Below are positions 7,972-17,135 of a stretch of 64,000 bases of DNA, piece by piece (the stretch's first letter is position 1; every line of letters begins with the position of its first letter). Source of the DNA: Eggerthella timonensis (GTDB taxonomy: Bacteria; Actinomycetota; Coriobacteriia; Coriobacteriales; Eggerthellaceae); assembly GCF_900184265.1 (NCBI RefSeq), contig NZ_FXXA01000002.1, positions 1,134,734 through 1,198,733 on the forward strand. The letters run 5' to 3'. Both the position numbers and the translations under genes were made by a program. Under the pieces are notes generated by a model, which saw only the letters and a list, made by a program, of their open reading frames with translations, did not search any database and was not told the origin of the DNA.

Positions 7972-10551
7972 ATGACCATGAAACCGTACAACCCGCACGA
8001 GATCGAGCCCCGTTGGCAGCAGGAGTGGGCCGACATCGACCTGTATAAAGTAACCGAGGATGCTTCGAAGCCGAAGAAGTACGTGCTCGAGATGTTCCCG
8101 TATCCTTCGGGCGACATCCACATGGGCCACGTGCGCAACTACACCATCGGCGACGTCACGGCGCGCTACTACAAGATGCGCGGCTTCGACGTGCTGCATC
8201 CCATGGGCTGGGACGCGTTCGGCCTGCCGGCCGAGAACGCGGCCATCAAGCACAACAGCCATCCGGCGAAGTGGACCTACGCCAACATCGACACGCAGAA
8301 GGCCAGCTTCAAGCGCATGGGCTTCTCGTACGACTGGGACCGCACCGTGGTGGCGTGCGACCCCGAATACTACCGCTGGGGCCAGTGGATCTTCCTGCAG
8401 TTCTGGAAGCGCGGCCTGGTGGAGCGCCGCAACAGCCCGGTGAACTGGTGCCCCAACTGCCAGACTGTGCTGGCGAACGAGCAGGTCACCGAGGGCCAGT
8501 GCTGGCGCTGCCACGGCGCGGTGGAGAAGCGAGACCTCACGCAGTGGTACTTCAAGATCACCGACTACGCCCAGGAACTGCTCGACGACCTCGATCAGCT
8601 GGACGGCTGGCCCGAGCGCGTCAAGCAGATGCAGGCGAACTGGATCGGCCGCTCCGAAGGTGCCGAGATCGACTTCGTGCTGTGCGGGCCCGACGGCGAA
8701 GCTCCGGCCGAACCCACCGAGGCAGACACCATCACCGTGTTCACCACGCGTCCCGACACCCTGTTCGGCTGCTCGTTCTTCCTGCTGGCGCCCGAGTACC
8801 AGGGCCTCATGGAGCTGGTCGAGGGCACCGAGTACGAGGCCGGCGTGCGCGAGGTGGTGGAGCAGGCCGCCAAGGTGAGCGCCGTCGAGCGCGCCCAGGG
8901 CGACCGCGAGAAGCATGGCGCGTTCACCGGCCGTTACATGGTGAACCCCGTCAACGGCGAGAAGGTGCCCGTGTGGGTGGCCGACTACATCGTCAGCGAC
9001 TACGGCACCGGCGCGGTCATGGCCGTGCCGTGCGGCGACCAGCGCGACTTCGAGTTCGCGCGCAAGTACGACCTGCCTATCATCCCCATCATTCTGGGCG
9101 AGGATGATCCGCTGTATCCCCAGCTCAACGGTGTGCAGGAACGCGTGGTGACGTCGGTGGACTGGGAAGCGGCCTACGACGCCGAGGGCGTGCTCGTGCA
9201 GTCCGGGAAGTACACCGGCATGACGGGCGGCAAGCACAGCCCGGCCGTGGACGCCATCATCGACGACCTCGCCGCCGAGGGCAAGGGCAAGAAGACCGTG
9301 CAGTTCCGTCTGCGCGACTGGCTGATCAGCCGCCAGCGCTACTGGGGCAATCCCATCCCGGCCGTCCATTGCCCGACGTGCGGGCTCGTTCCCGTGCCCG
9401 AAAGCGACCTGCCCGTGCGCCTGCCCGAGGACATCGACCTCGCTGCGGGCGAGACGCTGGCCACGCACGAGGCGTTCGTGAACACGACGTGCCCGACGTG
9501 CGGCGGCCCGGCGAAGCGCGAGACGGACACGATGGACACGTTCACGTGCTCGAGCTGGTACTACCTGCGCTACACCGATCCGCACAACAAGGAGCTGCCG
9601 TTCGCGCCCGAGAAGGCGAACCGCTGGATGCCCGTCGACCAGTACATCGGCGGCATCGAGCACGCCATCCTGCACCTGCTGTACAGCCGCTTCTACACGA
9701 AGGTGCTGCGCGACCTGGGAATGCTCGAGTTCGACGAGCCGTTCGCGAACCTGCTGTGCCAGGGCATGGTGAAGGACGAGCACGGCGAGACGATGTCGAA
9801 GTCGAAGGGCAACGTCATCGCCCCCGAGGACATGATCGCCGAGTACGGCGCCGACGCCGTGCGCGCCTACATCCTGTTCATGGCCCCGCCCGACAAGGAT
9901 CTGCTGTGGGACGAGGGCGGCCTGGCCGGCATATACAAGTTCATGAACCGCGCGTGGCGCATCGTGAACGACCTCGTGGGCAAGGCCGACGACGAGTCGC
10001 TCTACCAGCCCGGCGCGAGCGAGGCCGAAGGCGTCGAGGCCCTGCAAAAGCTCAACCGCGAGCGTCATCGCGTGGTGGGCAAGGTCATCGACGACTTCGA
10101 TCGCAACAACTTCAACACGGCCATCGCCGCCATCATGGAGCTGACGAACGCGGCGAGCGACTACTTGCGCAAGTGCTCGCCCGAGGAACGCGCGGCGTGC
10201 GAGGGCTCCCGCGCCATCGACGCCGACGTGGCCGAGGTCATCGTGAAGCTCATGGCGCCCATCGCGCCGCACTGGGCCGAGGAGCTGTGGAGCGCCGTGC
10301 TGGGCAACGACGGCTCCGTGCACACGCAGCCGTGGCCCGCGTTCGATCCCGAGCAGGCCAAGGCCGACGAGGTCGAGCTGGCCGTGCAGGTGAACGGCAA
10401 GGTGAAGGCCAAGATCACCGTTGCCGCCGACGCGCCGGAGGACGACGTGAAGGCCGCCGGCCTCGCCGCCGTCGAGGCGGCGCTCGCGGGCAAGGACGTC
10501 AAGAAGGTCGTCGTGGTGCCCGGTCGCCTGGTGAACATCGTCGCGAAGTAG
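7972..10551 (+). CDS. leuS: Leucyl-tRNA synthetase
   Basis: 859-residue cytoplasmic class Ia synthetase that charges tRNA-Leu. The HIGH-type motif appears as [11 protein letters not shown] near residue 45 and the KMSKS loop as MSKSKGN near residue 610. Between them lie the zinc-finger-like CPNC...CWRC segment and the editing (CP1) domain with TTRPDTLFG. The ATG at 7972 has GAGGA nine bases upstream and gives the usual N terminus; the frame is open to 7897 but the extra residues (Arg/Pro-rich) do not resemble the family. A strong terminator follows. Confidence 0.98.
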   Translation: MTMKPYNPHEIEPRWQQEWADIDLYKVTEDASKPKKYVLEMFPYPSGDIHMGHVRNYTIGDVTARYYKMRGFDVLHPMGWDAFGLPAENAAIKHNSHPAKWTYANIDTQKASFKRMGFSYDWDRTVVACDPEYYRWGQWIFLQFWKRGLVERRNSPVNWCPNCQTVLANEQVTEGQCWRCHGAVEKRDLTQWYFKITDYAQELLDDLDQLDGWPERVKQMQANWIGRSEGAEIDFVLCGPDGEAPAEPTEADTITVFTTRPDTLFGCSFFLLAPEYQGLMELVEGTEYEAGVREVVEQAAKVSAVERAQGDREKHGAFTGRYMVNPVNGEKVPVWVADYIVSDYGTGAVMAVPCGDQRDFEFARKYDLPIIPIILGEDDPLYPQLNGVQERVVTSVDWEAAYDAEGVLVQSGKYTGMTGGKHSPAVDAIIDDLAAEGKGKKTVQFRLRDWLISRQRYWGNPIPAVHCPTCGLVPVPESDLPVRLPEDIDLAAGETLATHEAFVNTTCPTCGGPAKRETDTMDTFTCSSWYYLRYTDPHNKELPFAPEKANRWMPVDQYIGGIEHAILHLLYSRFYTKVLRDLGMLEFDEPFANLLCQGMVKDEHGETMSKSKGNVIAPEDMIAEYGADAVRAYILFMAPPDKDLLWDEGGLAGIYKFMNRAWRIVNDLVGKADDESLYQPGASEAEGVEALQKLNRERHRVVGKVIDDFDRNNFNTAIAAIMELTNAASDYLRKCSPEERAACEGSRAIDADVAEVIVKLMAPIAPHWAEELWSAVLGNDGSVHTQPWPAFDPEQAKADEVELAVQVNGKVKAKITVAADAPEDDVKAAGLAAVEAALAGKDVKKVVVVPGRLVNIVAK

Positions 10552-10576
10552 GTCCGTGCGACAAGCTGCTAGTTGC

Positions 10577-10611
10577 AGGGCGGTCCGGTTGTCCGGACCG
10601 CCCTAATTTTT
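10577..10611 (+). terminator. Rho-independent terminator of leuS
   Basis: A perfect 12-bp stem (AGGGCGGTCCGG / CCGGACCGCCCT) with a TTGT loop, followed by AATTTTT. Confidence 0.9.
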
Positions 10612-10668
10612 GCGGAGCGACTTCTCGGGTTTCTCCCTATAAAGACAGTGCGTTCGTCATTTTTAGGG

Positions 10669-10697
10669 TTGACGGATACGAGTCTCCTCGTCATACT
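10669..10697 (+). promoter_or_regulatory. Promoter of the phase-variable EAL gene
   Basis: TTGACG (10669-10674), exactly 17 bp, then CATACT (10692-10697). Transcription would start near 10704, about 50 nt before the ATG at 10753, which has AGGGAGG upstream. This supports 10753 as the primary translation start. Confidence 0.6.
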
Positions 10698-10752
10698 TAT
10701 CCGAATCATTAGATTTGCTACAAAAGCAATAGGAATTTAGGGAGGACGGGAC

Positions 10753-10866
10753 ATGGCTCAGATATCCGCAGATCAAGCTCATGCGAAGAGTTCGCGCCGG
10801 ATGCCCGATGCCTCCGTTATAGCTGGGGGGGGGGGTATCTTACTTCCCCAGCATCTCGATGCATAG
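10753..10866 (+). other. Leader ORF: the start of the EAL gene, out of frame in this sequence
   Basis: ATG with a strong Shine-Dalgarno (AGGGAGG, spacing 7) opens a frame of 37 codons that reads through a G11 tract and stops at TAG 10864-10866. If the tract had 12 Gs (or 9), the same start would read without a stop through 10836-10901 into the EAL frame, adding 50 residues before Met 10902. The sequence is therefore best read as the 5' end of the EAL gene caught in the OFF frame. Confidence 0.65.
10825..10835 (+). repeat. G11 tract 1 of the EAL gene
   Basis: Eleven Gs inside the leader coding region. Its length decides whether the RBS-equipped start at 10753 is in frame with the EAL protein (12 or 9 Gs: ON; 11 or 10 Gs: early stop). 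Confidence 0.95.
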
Positions 10867-10901
10867 CTTCTAACCGTTCGATCTCCTCCGGTCGACAGAA
10901 C

Positions 10902-12182
10902 ATGTCAGCGGGGGGGGGGGCTTCACCGTGCTATGAGTGCGACGGCTTAACCGGGCTCGAAACGCGCGCTGGTTTTCTCGCGCATGTGGACGAGCTCGTC
11001 TCGGCGCATCCGCGCATCCGTTACGTTCTCGTATGCGTCGACGTCGATAGGTTCTGCGCGTACAACGCGCGTTTCGGCTACGACGCCGGCGACACCCTGC
11101 TCGTGTTGCTCAGCGACGCTCTTTCCCGCTTGCTGAGCCCCGAAAGCGCGGCGGCGCGCCTGTACGCGGACCGCTTCGCCCTGCTCGTTCCCCGAGAGCT
11201 TCTGGACGAGGCCGTGTTCCTCGCCCGTTTTTCGTATCGTCCCGAAGGCGCGTTCTGCAGCGTCCGGTCGGGCGTGTACGAAGTCGAGGGCCATGACCTC
11301 GACGCGGCCGGCATGCTCGACAATGCGCTGCTCGCCCTTCGGGCGGCGAAGCACGGCGCAGGCGAGAGCCGGGTGCGCACCTATCGTGCCGAGCTGCGCG
11401 ACGAGGCGTACTTCTTCCAGGACATCGTCCGCGAGTTCGCTCCCTCCTTGCGCGAGGGCTTGATCAGCCCGCGGTTCCAGCCGATCGTATCGTGTCCGGA
11501 CAACCGCTTGGCGGGGGTGGAGATCCTCGCGCGCTGGAATCGCGTCACGGGTAGTTATCCAAGTCCTGCCCGGTTCGTGCCCGTGCTCGAGGAAACCGGG
11601 TTCATCGTCGAGCTCGACATGCACATGATCGTGCGCGCGCTCGTTCATCTGCGGGAATGGATCGATGCGGGGCTGAAGGCGGTCCCCGTGTCGGTCAATG
11701 TGTCCCGCCTCTCCCTCCGCGTGCCGGACCTGCTGCGCAGGATCGAGGCTTTGCTGCGCGCATACCGCCTCCCGTCGCGCTTGCTCAGATTGGAAGTGTC
11801 CGAACGGGCGTGGAGCATCGACAGCGCGCAGCTCAAAGCGTCGCTTGCGGAATTGCGCGACGCCGGTCTCTCCGTTGCGGTCGACGATTTCGGCGCGGGA
11901 TCGACGTCGCTCGAGTCTTTGGCGGGCTCTCCCGTCGATGTCGTCAAGATCGACAAAGTGTTTCTGCGCACGCAGATGTCCGAGCGCGACGGGGCAGTCA
12001 TCAGGTCCCTCGTGCAGCTGGCCCATGATCTGGGTCTGGCCGTCACCGTCGAGGGCGTTGAAACCGAGGAGCAGGCCGCGTTCCTCAGGGATGTGGGAGT
12101 CGATTGCGCGCAAGGGTTCCTGTACGCGCCCCCGCTCGATAGGGCTTCGTTCGAGGAGCGCCTGGCCGGGGGGGGGGGCTGA
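10902..12182 (+). CDS. Phase-variable EAL-domain c-di-GMP phosphodiesterase with degenerate GGDEF domain
   Basis: 426 residues from the internal ATG, which lacks a good ribosome binding site; 476 if translated from 10753. Residues 15-160 form a GGDEF fold in which GGDEF is replaced by YADRF (88-92), so cyclase activity is unlikely. Residues 180-425 form an EAL domain keeping the catalytic set: Glu207 (EIL), Asn266, Glu298, Asp328-Asp329, Lys349, Glu384 and Gln404. It should therefore hydrolyse c-di-GMP. It is soluble, with no transmembrane segment. G11 tracts lie before, at codons 3-7 and at the very C terminus. As sequenced it is out of frame with its best start and probably OFF or poorly expressed. 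The next gene encodes a secreted surface protein. Confidence 0.85.
   Translation: MSAGGGASPCYECDGLTGLETRAGFLAHVDELVSAHPRIRYVLVCVDVDRFCAYNARFGYDAGDTLLVLLSDALSRLLSPESAAARLYADRFALLVPRELLDEAVFLARFSYRPEGAFCSVRSGVYEVEGHDLDAAGMLDNALLALRAAKHGAGESRVRTYRAELRDEAYFFQDIVREFAPSLREGLISPRFQPIVSCPDNRLAGVEILARWNRVTGSYPSPARFVPVLEETGFIVELDMHMIVRALVHLREWIDAGLKAVPVSVNVSRLSLRVPDLLRRIEALLRAYRLPSRLLRLEVSERAWSIDSAQLKASLAELRDAGLSVAVDDFGAGSTSLESLAGSPVDVVKIDKVFLRTQMSERDGAVIRSLVQLAHDLGLAVTVEGVETEEQAAFLRDVGVDCAQGFLYAPPLDRASFEERLAGGGG
10910..10920 (+). repeat. G11 tract 2 of the EAL gene
   Basis: Eleven Gs spanning codons 3-7 after Met 10902 (encoding Ala-Gly-Gly-Gly-Ala). Any change not divisible by three breaks the EAL frame whichever start is used. 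Confidence 0.95.
12168..12178 (+). repeat. G11 tract 3, at the stop codon of the EAL gene
   Basis: Eleven Gs encode the final Gly-Gly-Gly-Gly and lead directly into TGA. With 10 Gs the protein gains about a dozen residues. With 12 Gs it gains about 34 and ends at a TGA (12281-12283 here) overlapping an ATG (12280) in frame with the downstream surface-protein gene. Confidence 0.95.
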
Positions 12183-12306
12183 ATGCGAAAAGGGCTCCGC
12201 GCACGAAGCACGCTGACCTCGATGCTTGTCGAGAAAAACCGGATGAGCATGAAACGCGAGAGGTGCCGGGAGTCCACGAATGAAAAGGATGCTAAGAGGT
12301 TCTTGT

Positions 12307-15300
12307 ATGGTCAAAACCCAGAAAAGAGGAAACGGCGTTCGCCGAACGATCAAGCGCATCAAGCGAAGCACGCAGGCATGTCTGGGCGTTCTGTGCGCGA
12401 CGTTGCTGCTGGTCGCAGCGCTCCCGACGGCTTCCGATGCCGTTGGAGAGGAAACGCAAGCGGGCTCTGACCAGCAGAACCCCGCTCCCATCGCGGCGCC
12501 GATGGAGTACGGCGAAGGGGTTTCGGCGGACGAGCCGTCGACTCCGCCTGCGCCCGATGCCGAGCCCGAAACGCTTGTGGAGGCCGACCTTCCTGCTCAG
12601 GGCGAAGAAGCTGAGATTCCGGATAAGGATGAGAATGCGAGAAGCGATGAGAGCATCGTCGACGTTGTCGACGAAGGTGCGCAAGGCGGTTCCGAAGCGC
12701 TCGATTCCAGCTCTACGCAAGAGGCGGACTCGTATGAAACGGAACCCTCGACTCCTCAAGCGGTGGTGCCGAATGCGCTGGCGGCTGCGCCTTTGGCAGC
12801 CGACCCTCCGGGATTCTCGTGGACCTTCGCCGGCATCGATGACGACACCTGCAAGATAACCGGCTACACTGGCGGAACCATCACGTCGGGCACGGTGCAC
12901 GTGCCCGCGACGAATCCGGCTACCAACAAGAAGGTCGTCGCGATCGAGGGAGGGTACACCAAGTACCAGAACCTGAAGTGCGGCATCGACTTCTCCCAAG
13001 CGGTCAATCTGGAGCGCATCGAGACGCAGGCATTCGCGGGCTCGGGATTGACAGGCGCGCTCGATTTCTCGAAATGTGCGAAGCTCACGGCCATAGGATC
13101 GTATGCCTTCAAGGACGCATCGGGAGTGACGGGCGTGGTCCTCCCCCCGAACCTTAGGTCGATCGGAAACTATGCGTTCATGGGTGACGGGGGGATAGGG
13201 GGGTCGCTCTCCCTTCCTAAAACGCTGGGCGATCTTGGGTTGCAGGCGTTTGACGGATGCAAGTTCACGTCGCTCGACATCCCGTCCGACACTGCCCTCA
13301 GCTCGATCCCGAGCAGGGCGTTCGCAGATAACAGGATAGCGGGTCCTCTCGTGTTCCCTGCGAGCATAAACACCGTGGGATCCTCTGCCTTCGTCAACAG
13401 CCGGATAACCGCCGTTACGTTTCAGGCGGGCTCTGTCTCCCTGGGCAGCAGCGCGTTTCAGAACAACCTCATAGCGAACGATCCCATAAGCGGGAAGGTG
13501 TTCTCCACCCTTGGGGCGTACGCGTTCGCGGGCAACAGGCTGTCGGGCGAGATATCGTTCGCCAAGAATACCACTCAGATACCTGCGGCAGGCATCATTG
13601 CGGACAACCCCGGGGTGACGAAGGTCGTTCTTTCCCAAAGCTGGATCGTCGTCCCCGACGAGATGTTCAAGGGCCTCACGAGCCTGATAGACGTTTCCGT
13701 GCCCGAGGGCAATACGCTTCACCGCGTCGGAAACCGAGCTTTCCAGGGTTGCACCAGCCTCAGATCCTTCAATTTCAACAACGCTCCCTTGTTGGATAGC
13801 ATAAGTAACGGGAACGCCATCGGGCAGCAGGCGTTTCAGGGCTGCTCCTCGCTCGAAACCGTGTACGTGGGAACCGGTGTCTTCGGATCCTCTTCAGTGA
13901 TCACCATCACGTTGAGCGCATCCGCCTTCAAGGACTGCACCTCGCTCTCGTACATCGATATCCCGGAACCGACGAGCGGGGTGACGAAGCTCAACGTCAA
14001 GATCGGCGACAAGGCGTTCATGAACACGAACCTCGGCGCGTTTCCGAACCCCCTCGATCCGAGCAAGCCCCTGGGCTACCTCCCCCTCGACCGCCGTACG
14101 GTGATTTCGATTGGCGCTTCTGCATTCGAGAACGCTCAGCTGAGCGGCGTCAAGCTGCCCGACTCGCTGCAATCGGTAGGCGCTCGGGCCTTCGCGGGCA
14201 ACCACATGGCCGGTCTTGAACTGCCGCGCAATGCGAACCTCGACAAGCCGGGAAGCGTCGGCGCAGACATCTTGGCCGGTCAAACGGTGGACGAGCCCGC
14301 CGTCTGGGGCGACTCGGCCGCGGGCGGGCCGGGCAAGGCCGATATCATCCTCGAGGCGCTCCATGCGCTAGGGTTGGTGCACGACCGGGTGGACGCGGTC
14401 GGGCTGAACGTACCGGGCGTCGGCTCGAACGTTCAGCCCGACAACGTCGCTACGTGGAAGCAGGATCATGTGGCGACGTACGATAAGGCCCTCGTCGAGA
14501 CGGCGGGCTCCACGTTCACGTACGGCTACGAGATATGGCGCACGGGAGGCTCGGGGCCGCTCTCGCACGGTACGGTGACGCTGCAATCGGTGGACAAAGG
14601 CGTGCCGTTCGAGTTCAACTACTACGGCGACGAGGGCTTCTCCGATTTGATCGGCACGCACGTCCAATGGGTGGGCGTAGGGCACACCCCCGTCGAAGAG
14701 ATGCACGGGATCGCGAACTTCGGCCTGAACAAACCTGGGTACCGCACGCAGCCGGGTGCCTATGACGCCGCGGCGAACGCAGGGTGGAGAACCGGCCCCG
14801 GGCCGGGCGGGACGGGTTCGCCGGTGGATCCCGAGACCGTGACGGCCGTGGACGGCGACAAGCCCGAGTTCTACAACCGGTGGATCGCGAACTCCTACGA
14901 CGTCGAGTTCGACGACAACTGGGAGTTCATGGTCGCACAGGACCCGAAGCTCGGCAAGGCCGGCCCGGAGGGCGCAACCGTGCCTGACGAGGCTTGGGTC
15001 TCCGGTACGACGACCGGCCTTGCGGGCCTGACGTACGGCCGGCCCGCAGCGCTTCCCGAGAACGGGTTCGCCATGGGCGGTTACGCGTTCGTCGGCTGGG
15101 CGACCTCGCCCGACCTGCCCGAGGGCGACCGCACGGAGGGGTCGAACTTCTTCTCCCCGGGCGCTTCGATCGCCACGCCCGATCCTGCGCCTGTCGAGGG
15201 CGGCACGGTGACGCTCTACGCGCAGTGGAAGGCCGTAGACTTGGGAGCCGACGACCCTGCGCTGCTTGGATTCCTCTCGATCCCCCAGCACATCTCGCTG

Positions 15301-15732
15301 GAGCCTTCCGGCAACAGGCTCTACTCCGAGCCGACTTCGCCGGATGGCGGTCCGGACGATCACGCGGTGACCGTTTCGGCCGAGGCGGAAGCCCCCGGTG
15401 CGACGTGGCCTTCCGACCAGGTGTACCAGGTGTCGGTGACGCGCCCGTCTGCGGATGCGCCCCTGCTCGCGCTCTCGGGCGATGGAGATGCCAAGGTGAT
15501 CGAGGTGCAGACGCTTGATGGAGGCGTGTACGATCCCGGGGTCAACGATGCCGACAACCCGGGCGCGGTTCCGTCACCGCTCATGACGATCGATCCGAGC
15601 GACGGGGCGAAGAAAGCGGGATCTTTCATGCTGGCAAGCATCGACCCGGTCAGCGTGTTCAAGCCGAACGTCCGCTATGCGGGCACGATGACGTTCCGCG
15701 TCGACATCGTGCAGAAGGGGGTGACCCCATGA
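12307..15732 (+). CDS. Secreted BspA-like leucine-rich-repeat surface protein
   Basis: 1141 residues. A positively charged N terminus and hydrophobic core (about 23-40) form a signal peptide. A Glu/Pro-rich linker follows to about residue 165, then LRR_5 (BspA-type) repeats to about 660, recognisable as recurring SIGxxAFxG.xLxGxLxLP units. A later FAMGGYAFVGWATSPD...GGTVTLYAQWKA segment near 920-980 is a Listeria-Bacteroides-type repeat. No LPXTG sorting motif is visible. ATG 12307 has AAGAGG at 12294-12299; an in-frame ATG at 12280 has no clear RBS. BspA-type proteins bind host matrix proteins or other cells; that role here is inference. It heads an operon of envelope proteins. Confidence 0.85.
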   Translation: MVKTQKRGNGVRRTIKRIKRSTQACLGVLCATLLLVAALPTASDAVGEETQAGSDQQNPAPIAAPMEYGEGVSADEPSTPPAPDAEPETLVEADLPAQGEEAEIPDKDENARSDESIVDVVDEGAQGGSEALDSSSTQEADSYETEPSTPQAVVPNALAAAPLAADPPGFSWTFAGIDDDTCKITGYTGGTITSGTVHVPATNPATNKKVVAIEGGYTKYQNLKCGIDFSQAVNLERIETQAFAGSGLTGALDFSKCAKLTAIGSYAFKDASGVTGVVLPPNLRSIGNYAFMGDGGIGGSLSLPKTLGDLGLQAFDGCKFTSLDIPSDTALSSIPSRAFADNRIAGPLVFPASINTVGSSAFVNSRITAVTFQAGSVSLGSSAFQNNLIANDPISGKVFSTLGAYAFAGNRLSGEISFAKNTTQIPAAGIIADNPGVTKVVLSQSWIVVPDEMFKGLTSLIDVSVPEGNTLHRVGNRAFQGCTSLRSFNFNNAPLLDSISNGNAIGQQAFQGCSSLETVYVGTGVFGSSSVITITLSASAFKDCTSLSYIDIPEPTSGVTKLNVKIGDKAFMNTNLGAFPNPLDPSKPLGYLPLDRRTVISIGASAFENAQLSGVKLPDSLQSVGARAFAGNHMAGLELPRNANLDKPGSVGADILAGQTVDEPAVWGDSAAGGPGKADIILEALHALGLVHDRVDAVGLNVPGVGSNVQPDNVATWKQDHVATYDKALVETAGSTFTYGYEIWRTGGSGPLSHGTVTLQSVDKGVPFEFNYYGDEGFSDLIGTHVQWVGVGHTPVEEMHGIANFGLNKPGYRTQPGAYDAAANAGWRTGPGPGGTGSPVDPETVTAVDGDKPEFYNRWIANSYDVEFDDNWEFMVAQDPKLGKAGPEGATVPDEAWVSGTTTGLAGLTYGRPAALPENGFAMGGYAFVGWATSPDLPEGDRTEGSNFFSPGASIATPDPAPVEGGTVTLYAQWKAVDLGADDPALLGFLSIPQHISLEPSGNRLYSEPTSPDGGPDDHAVTVSAEAEAPGATWPSDQVYQVSVTRPSADAPLLALSGDGDAKVIEVQTLDGGVYDPGVNDADNPGAVPSPLMTIDPSDGAKKAGSFMLASIDPVSVFKPNVRYAGTMTFRVDIVQKGVTP

Positions 15733-16385
15733 CGCGTTCGTCGGCTCGAAAACTGGTGTGCGGAGGGCTTCTCGTGTTCTGCTTGCTGTGCGCGTTGCCT
15801 GCGGCGATGCCGGCGACTGCCTGGGCCGACGAGCGCTCGGGAAGCGCCATCGTCGAATACTCGCCTCAGACCTGGCCCTTCGCCGTAACCGCGAGCGGAC
15901 GGGGCCAGCTCGAGCTGGTCGGCGTTCGTTCCGTGCAGGATGCCGGGGCGGGGCAGCGCTCTTCGCAAGCACCGTCGCCCCTCGTCGTCGTGCGCGATGG
16001 AACGGTCGAGGTCGAAGTATCTCGGGGCCAGCTCCTTGATTTTCGCATAGTGCCCGATGAAGGATCCTTCGTCGCATCCGTGCTTGTGGACGGCGAGGAC
16101 GTTTCAGGTGCGATCAGCGGGGAAGGACTGCTGACGCTGGCGGCGGAGGATGCGCAGGTCGACATCGAGGTGGCGTTCGGCACGGCGCCTCTCGCGGAGG
16201 GCGGCGGTACCGATGCGTCCGGCGGGATCTGGCACAGCTTGACGCGGACGGGCGATGGCCTCTGGATCGGCGTAAGCGCCCTGGTCCTGGTAGCGCTCTG
16301 CGCATGGTGCGCCACGCGATGCGCCAACCGCTTCCGGTTCCGCGCCGACGACGCAAACAAGGTTCAACCGCACGAGAGTGCGTGA
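15729..16385 (+). CDS. Secreted protein with signal peptide and C-terminal membrane anchor, unknown function
   Basis: 218 residues, overlapping the previous stop by 4 bp (ATGA). Residues 8-34 are a signal peptide ending in TAWADE (AXA-type site). The mature part is a predicted beta-rich domain of about 140 residues. A hydrophobic helix near 178-196 is followed by a basic Arg-rich tail, the arrangement of a single-pass anchored surface protein. No known domain was recognised. Translational coupling to the leucine-rich-repeat protein suggests the two act together at the cell surface. Confidence 0.75.
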   Translation: MTRSSARKLVCGGLLVFCLLCALPAAMPATAWADERSGSAIVEYSPQTWPFAVTASGRGQLELVGVRSVQDAGAGQRSSQAPSPLVVVRDGTVEVEVSRGQLLDFRIVPDEGSFVASVLVDGEDVSGAISGEGLLTLAAEDAQVDIEVAFGTAPLAEGGGTDASGGIWHSLTRTGDGLWIGVSALVLVALCAWCATRCANRFRFRADDANKVQPHESA

Positions 16386-16470
16386 ACATAGAAGCAAGGG
16401 GGCGGCACGTCGGCTCCCGCGGCAAACAGACATGCATGCCGGAAAGCATGCGAGCGAAAGGAAGTGCAGC

Positions 16471-17049
16471 ATGAACATCAAGATGAACCGCAATGTGGGG
16501 CGTATCCTGTTGACGGGGGCGTGCGCTGCCGCTCTGACCGTTGGGGCGGCGGCTCCCGCGTTCGCGGTAGAGCAGACCGGCACGACGAACGTGACGTATT
16601 CGTCTTCGCAGCAGGTGCCCGGCACGAACGGCTGGGGCTTCGAGATCCCCACCTCCATCCCCTTCGGCCCCGACAAAGCCGTAGGCGTGGATGCAACGGT
16701 AAACCTGTACAACACCACGCCCGGCGGTTCGGTCGATCAAATTCCGGATCAAGATTTCCCTAACGCCGGAGTGAAGCTCGCTCTCAAGTCCGCGAACGGC
16801 TTCAAGCTGCAGAAATCCACGGCCCCCCTCGATCCGGTTGCCTACGAGATCGCCTACACCGGAGCCGGAGTGACGACGCAGAAGTTCGACACGACCACGG
16901 GCACCGCCAAGACCGATATCGGCACGTTCACCAAGACGAACAGCACGGCAGTGGGCGTTGCTAAGCGTACTGGCGACGCTGCGGAGAGCGGCTCGCACAC
17001 CGACACGCTCACCTTCACCTACGACGACGCCAAGACGGTCATTCCGTAG
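16471..17049 (+). CDS. Small secreted beta-rich envelope protein (WxL-like in style)
   Basis: 192 residues. The signal peptide ends at APAFAVE (residues 29-35), cleaved to a mature protein rich in Thr, Gly and Val that starts TGTTNVTYSSSQQVPGTNGWGFEIP. The composition and the WGFEIP start recall small secreted subunits that sit with WxL-type surface clusters, but no diagnostic WxL motif was found, so the family is not assigned. The ATG at 16471 follows AAAGGA by 8 bases. A strong hairpin follows the gene, so its transcript level may differ from its neighbours. Confidence 0.7.
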   Translation: MNIKMNRNVGRILLTGACAAALTVGAAAPAFAVEQTGTTNVTYSSSQQVPGTNGWGFEIPTSIPFGPDKAVGVDATVNLYNTTPGGSVDQIPDQDFPNAGVKLALKSANGFKLQKSTAPLDPVAYEIAYTGAGVTTQKFDTTTGTAKTDIGTFTKTNSTAVGVAKRTGDAAESGSHTDTLTFTYDDAKTVIP

Positions 17050-17068
17050 GCGCGTTTCCCGAAACGAT

Positions 17069-17100
17069 CGCCGCCCCGTCGCGTCTGCGACGGGGCGGCG
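17069..17100 (+). terminator. Intra-operon hairpin, possible terminator or attenuator
   Basis: A perfect 14-bp stem (CGCCGCCCCGTCGC / GCGACGGGGCGGCG) with a GTCT loop, followed by TCTGTT, which is only weakly T-rich. Partial termination or 3'-end protection is more likely than a full stop. Confidence 0.6.
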
Positions 17101-17135
17101 TCTGTTCCGAACATCACAGAAAGGTGGAATCGACG

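Noticed and set aside
7486-10323. A 945-codon open frame antisense to leuS
   Set aside because: Arg/His/Val/Leu-rich composition of a GC-rich shadow frame; leuS on the other strand has complete catalytic motifs.
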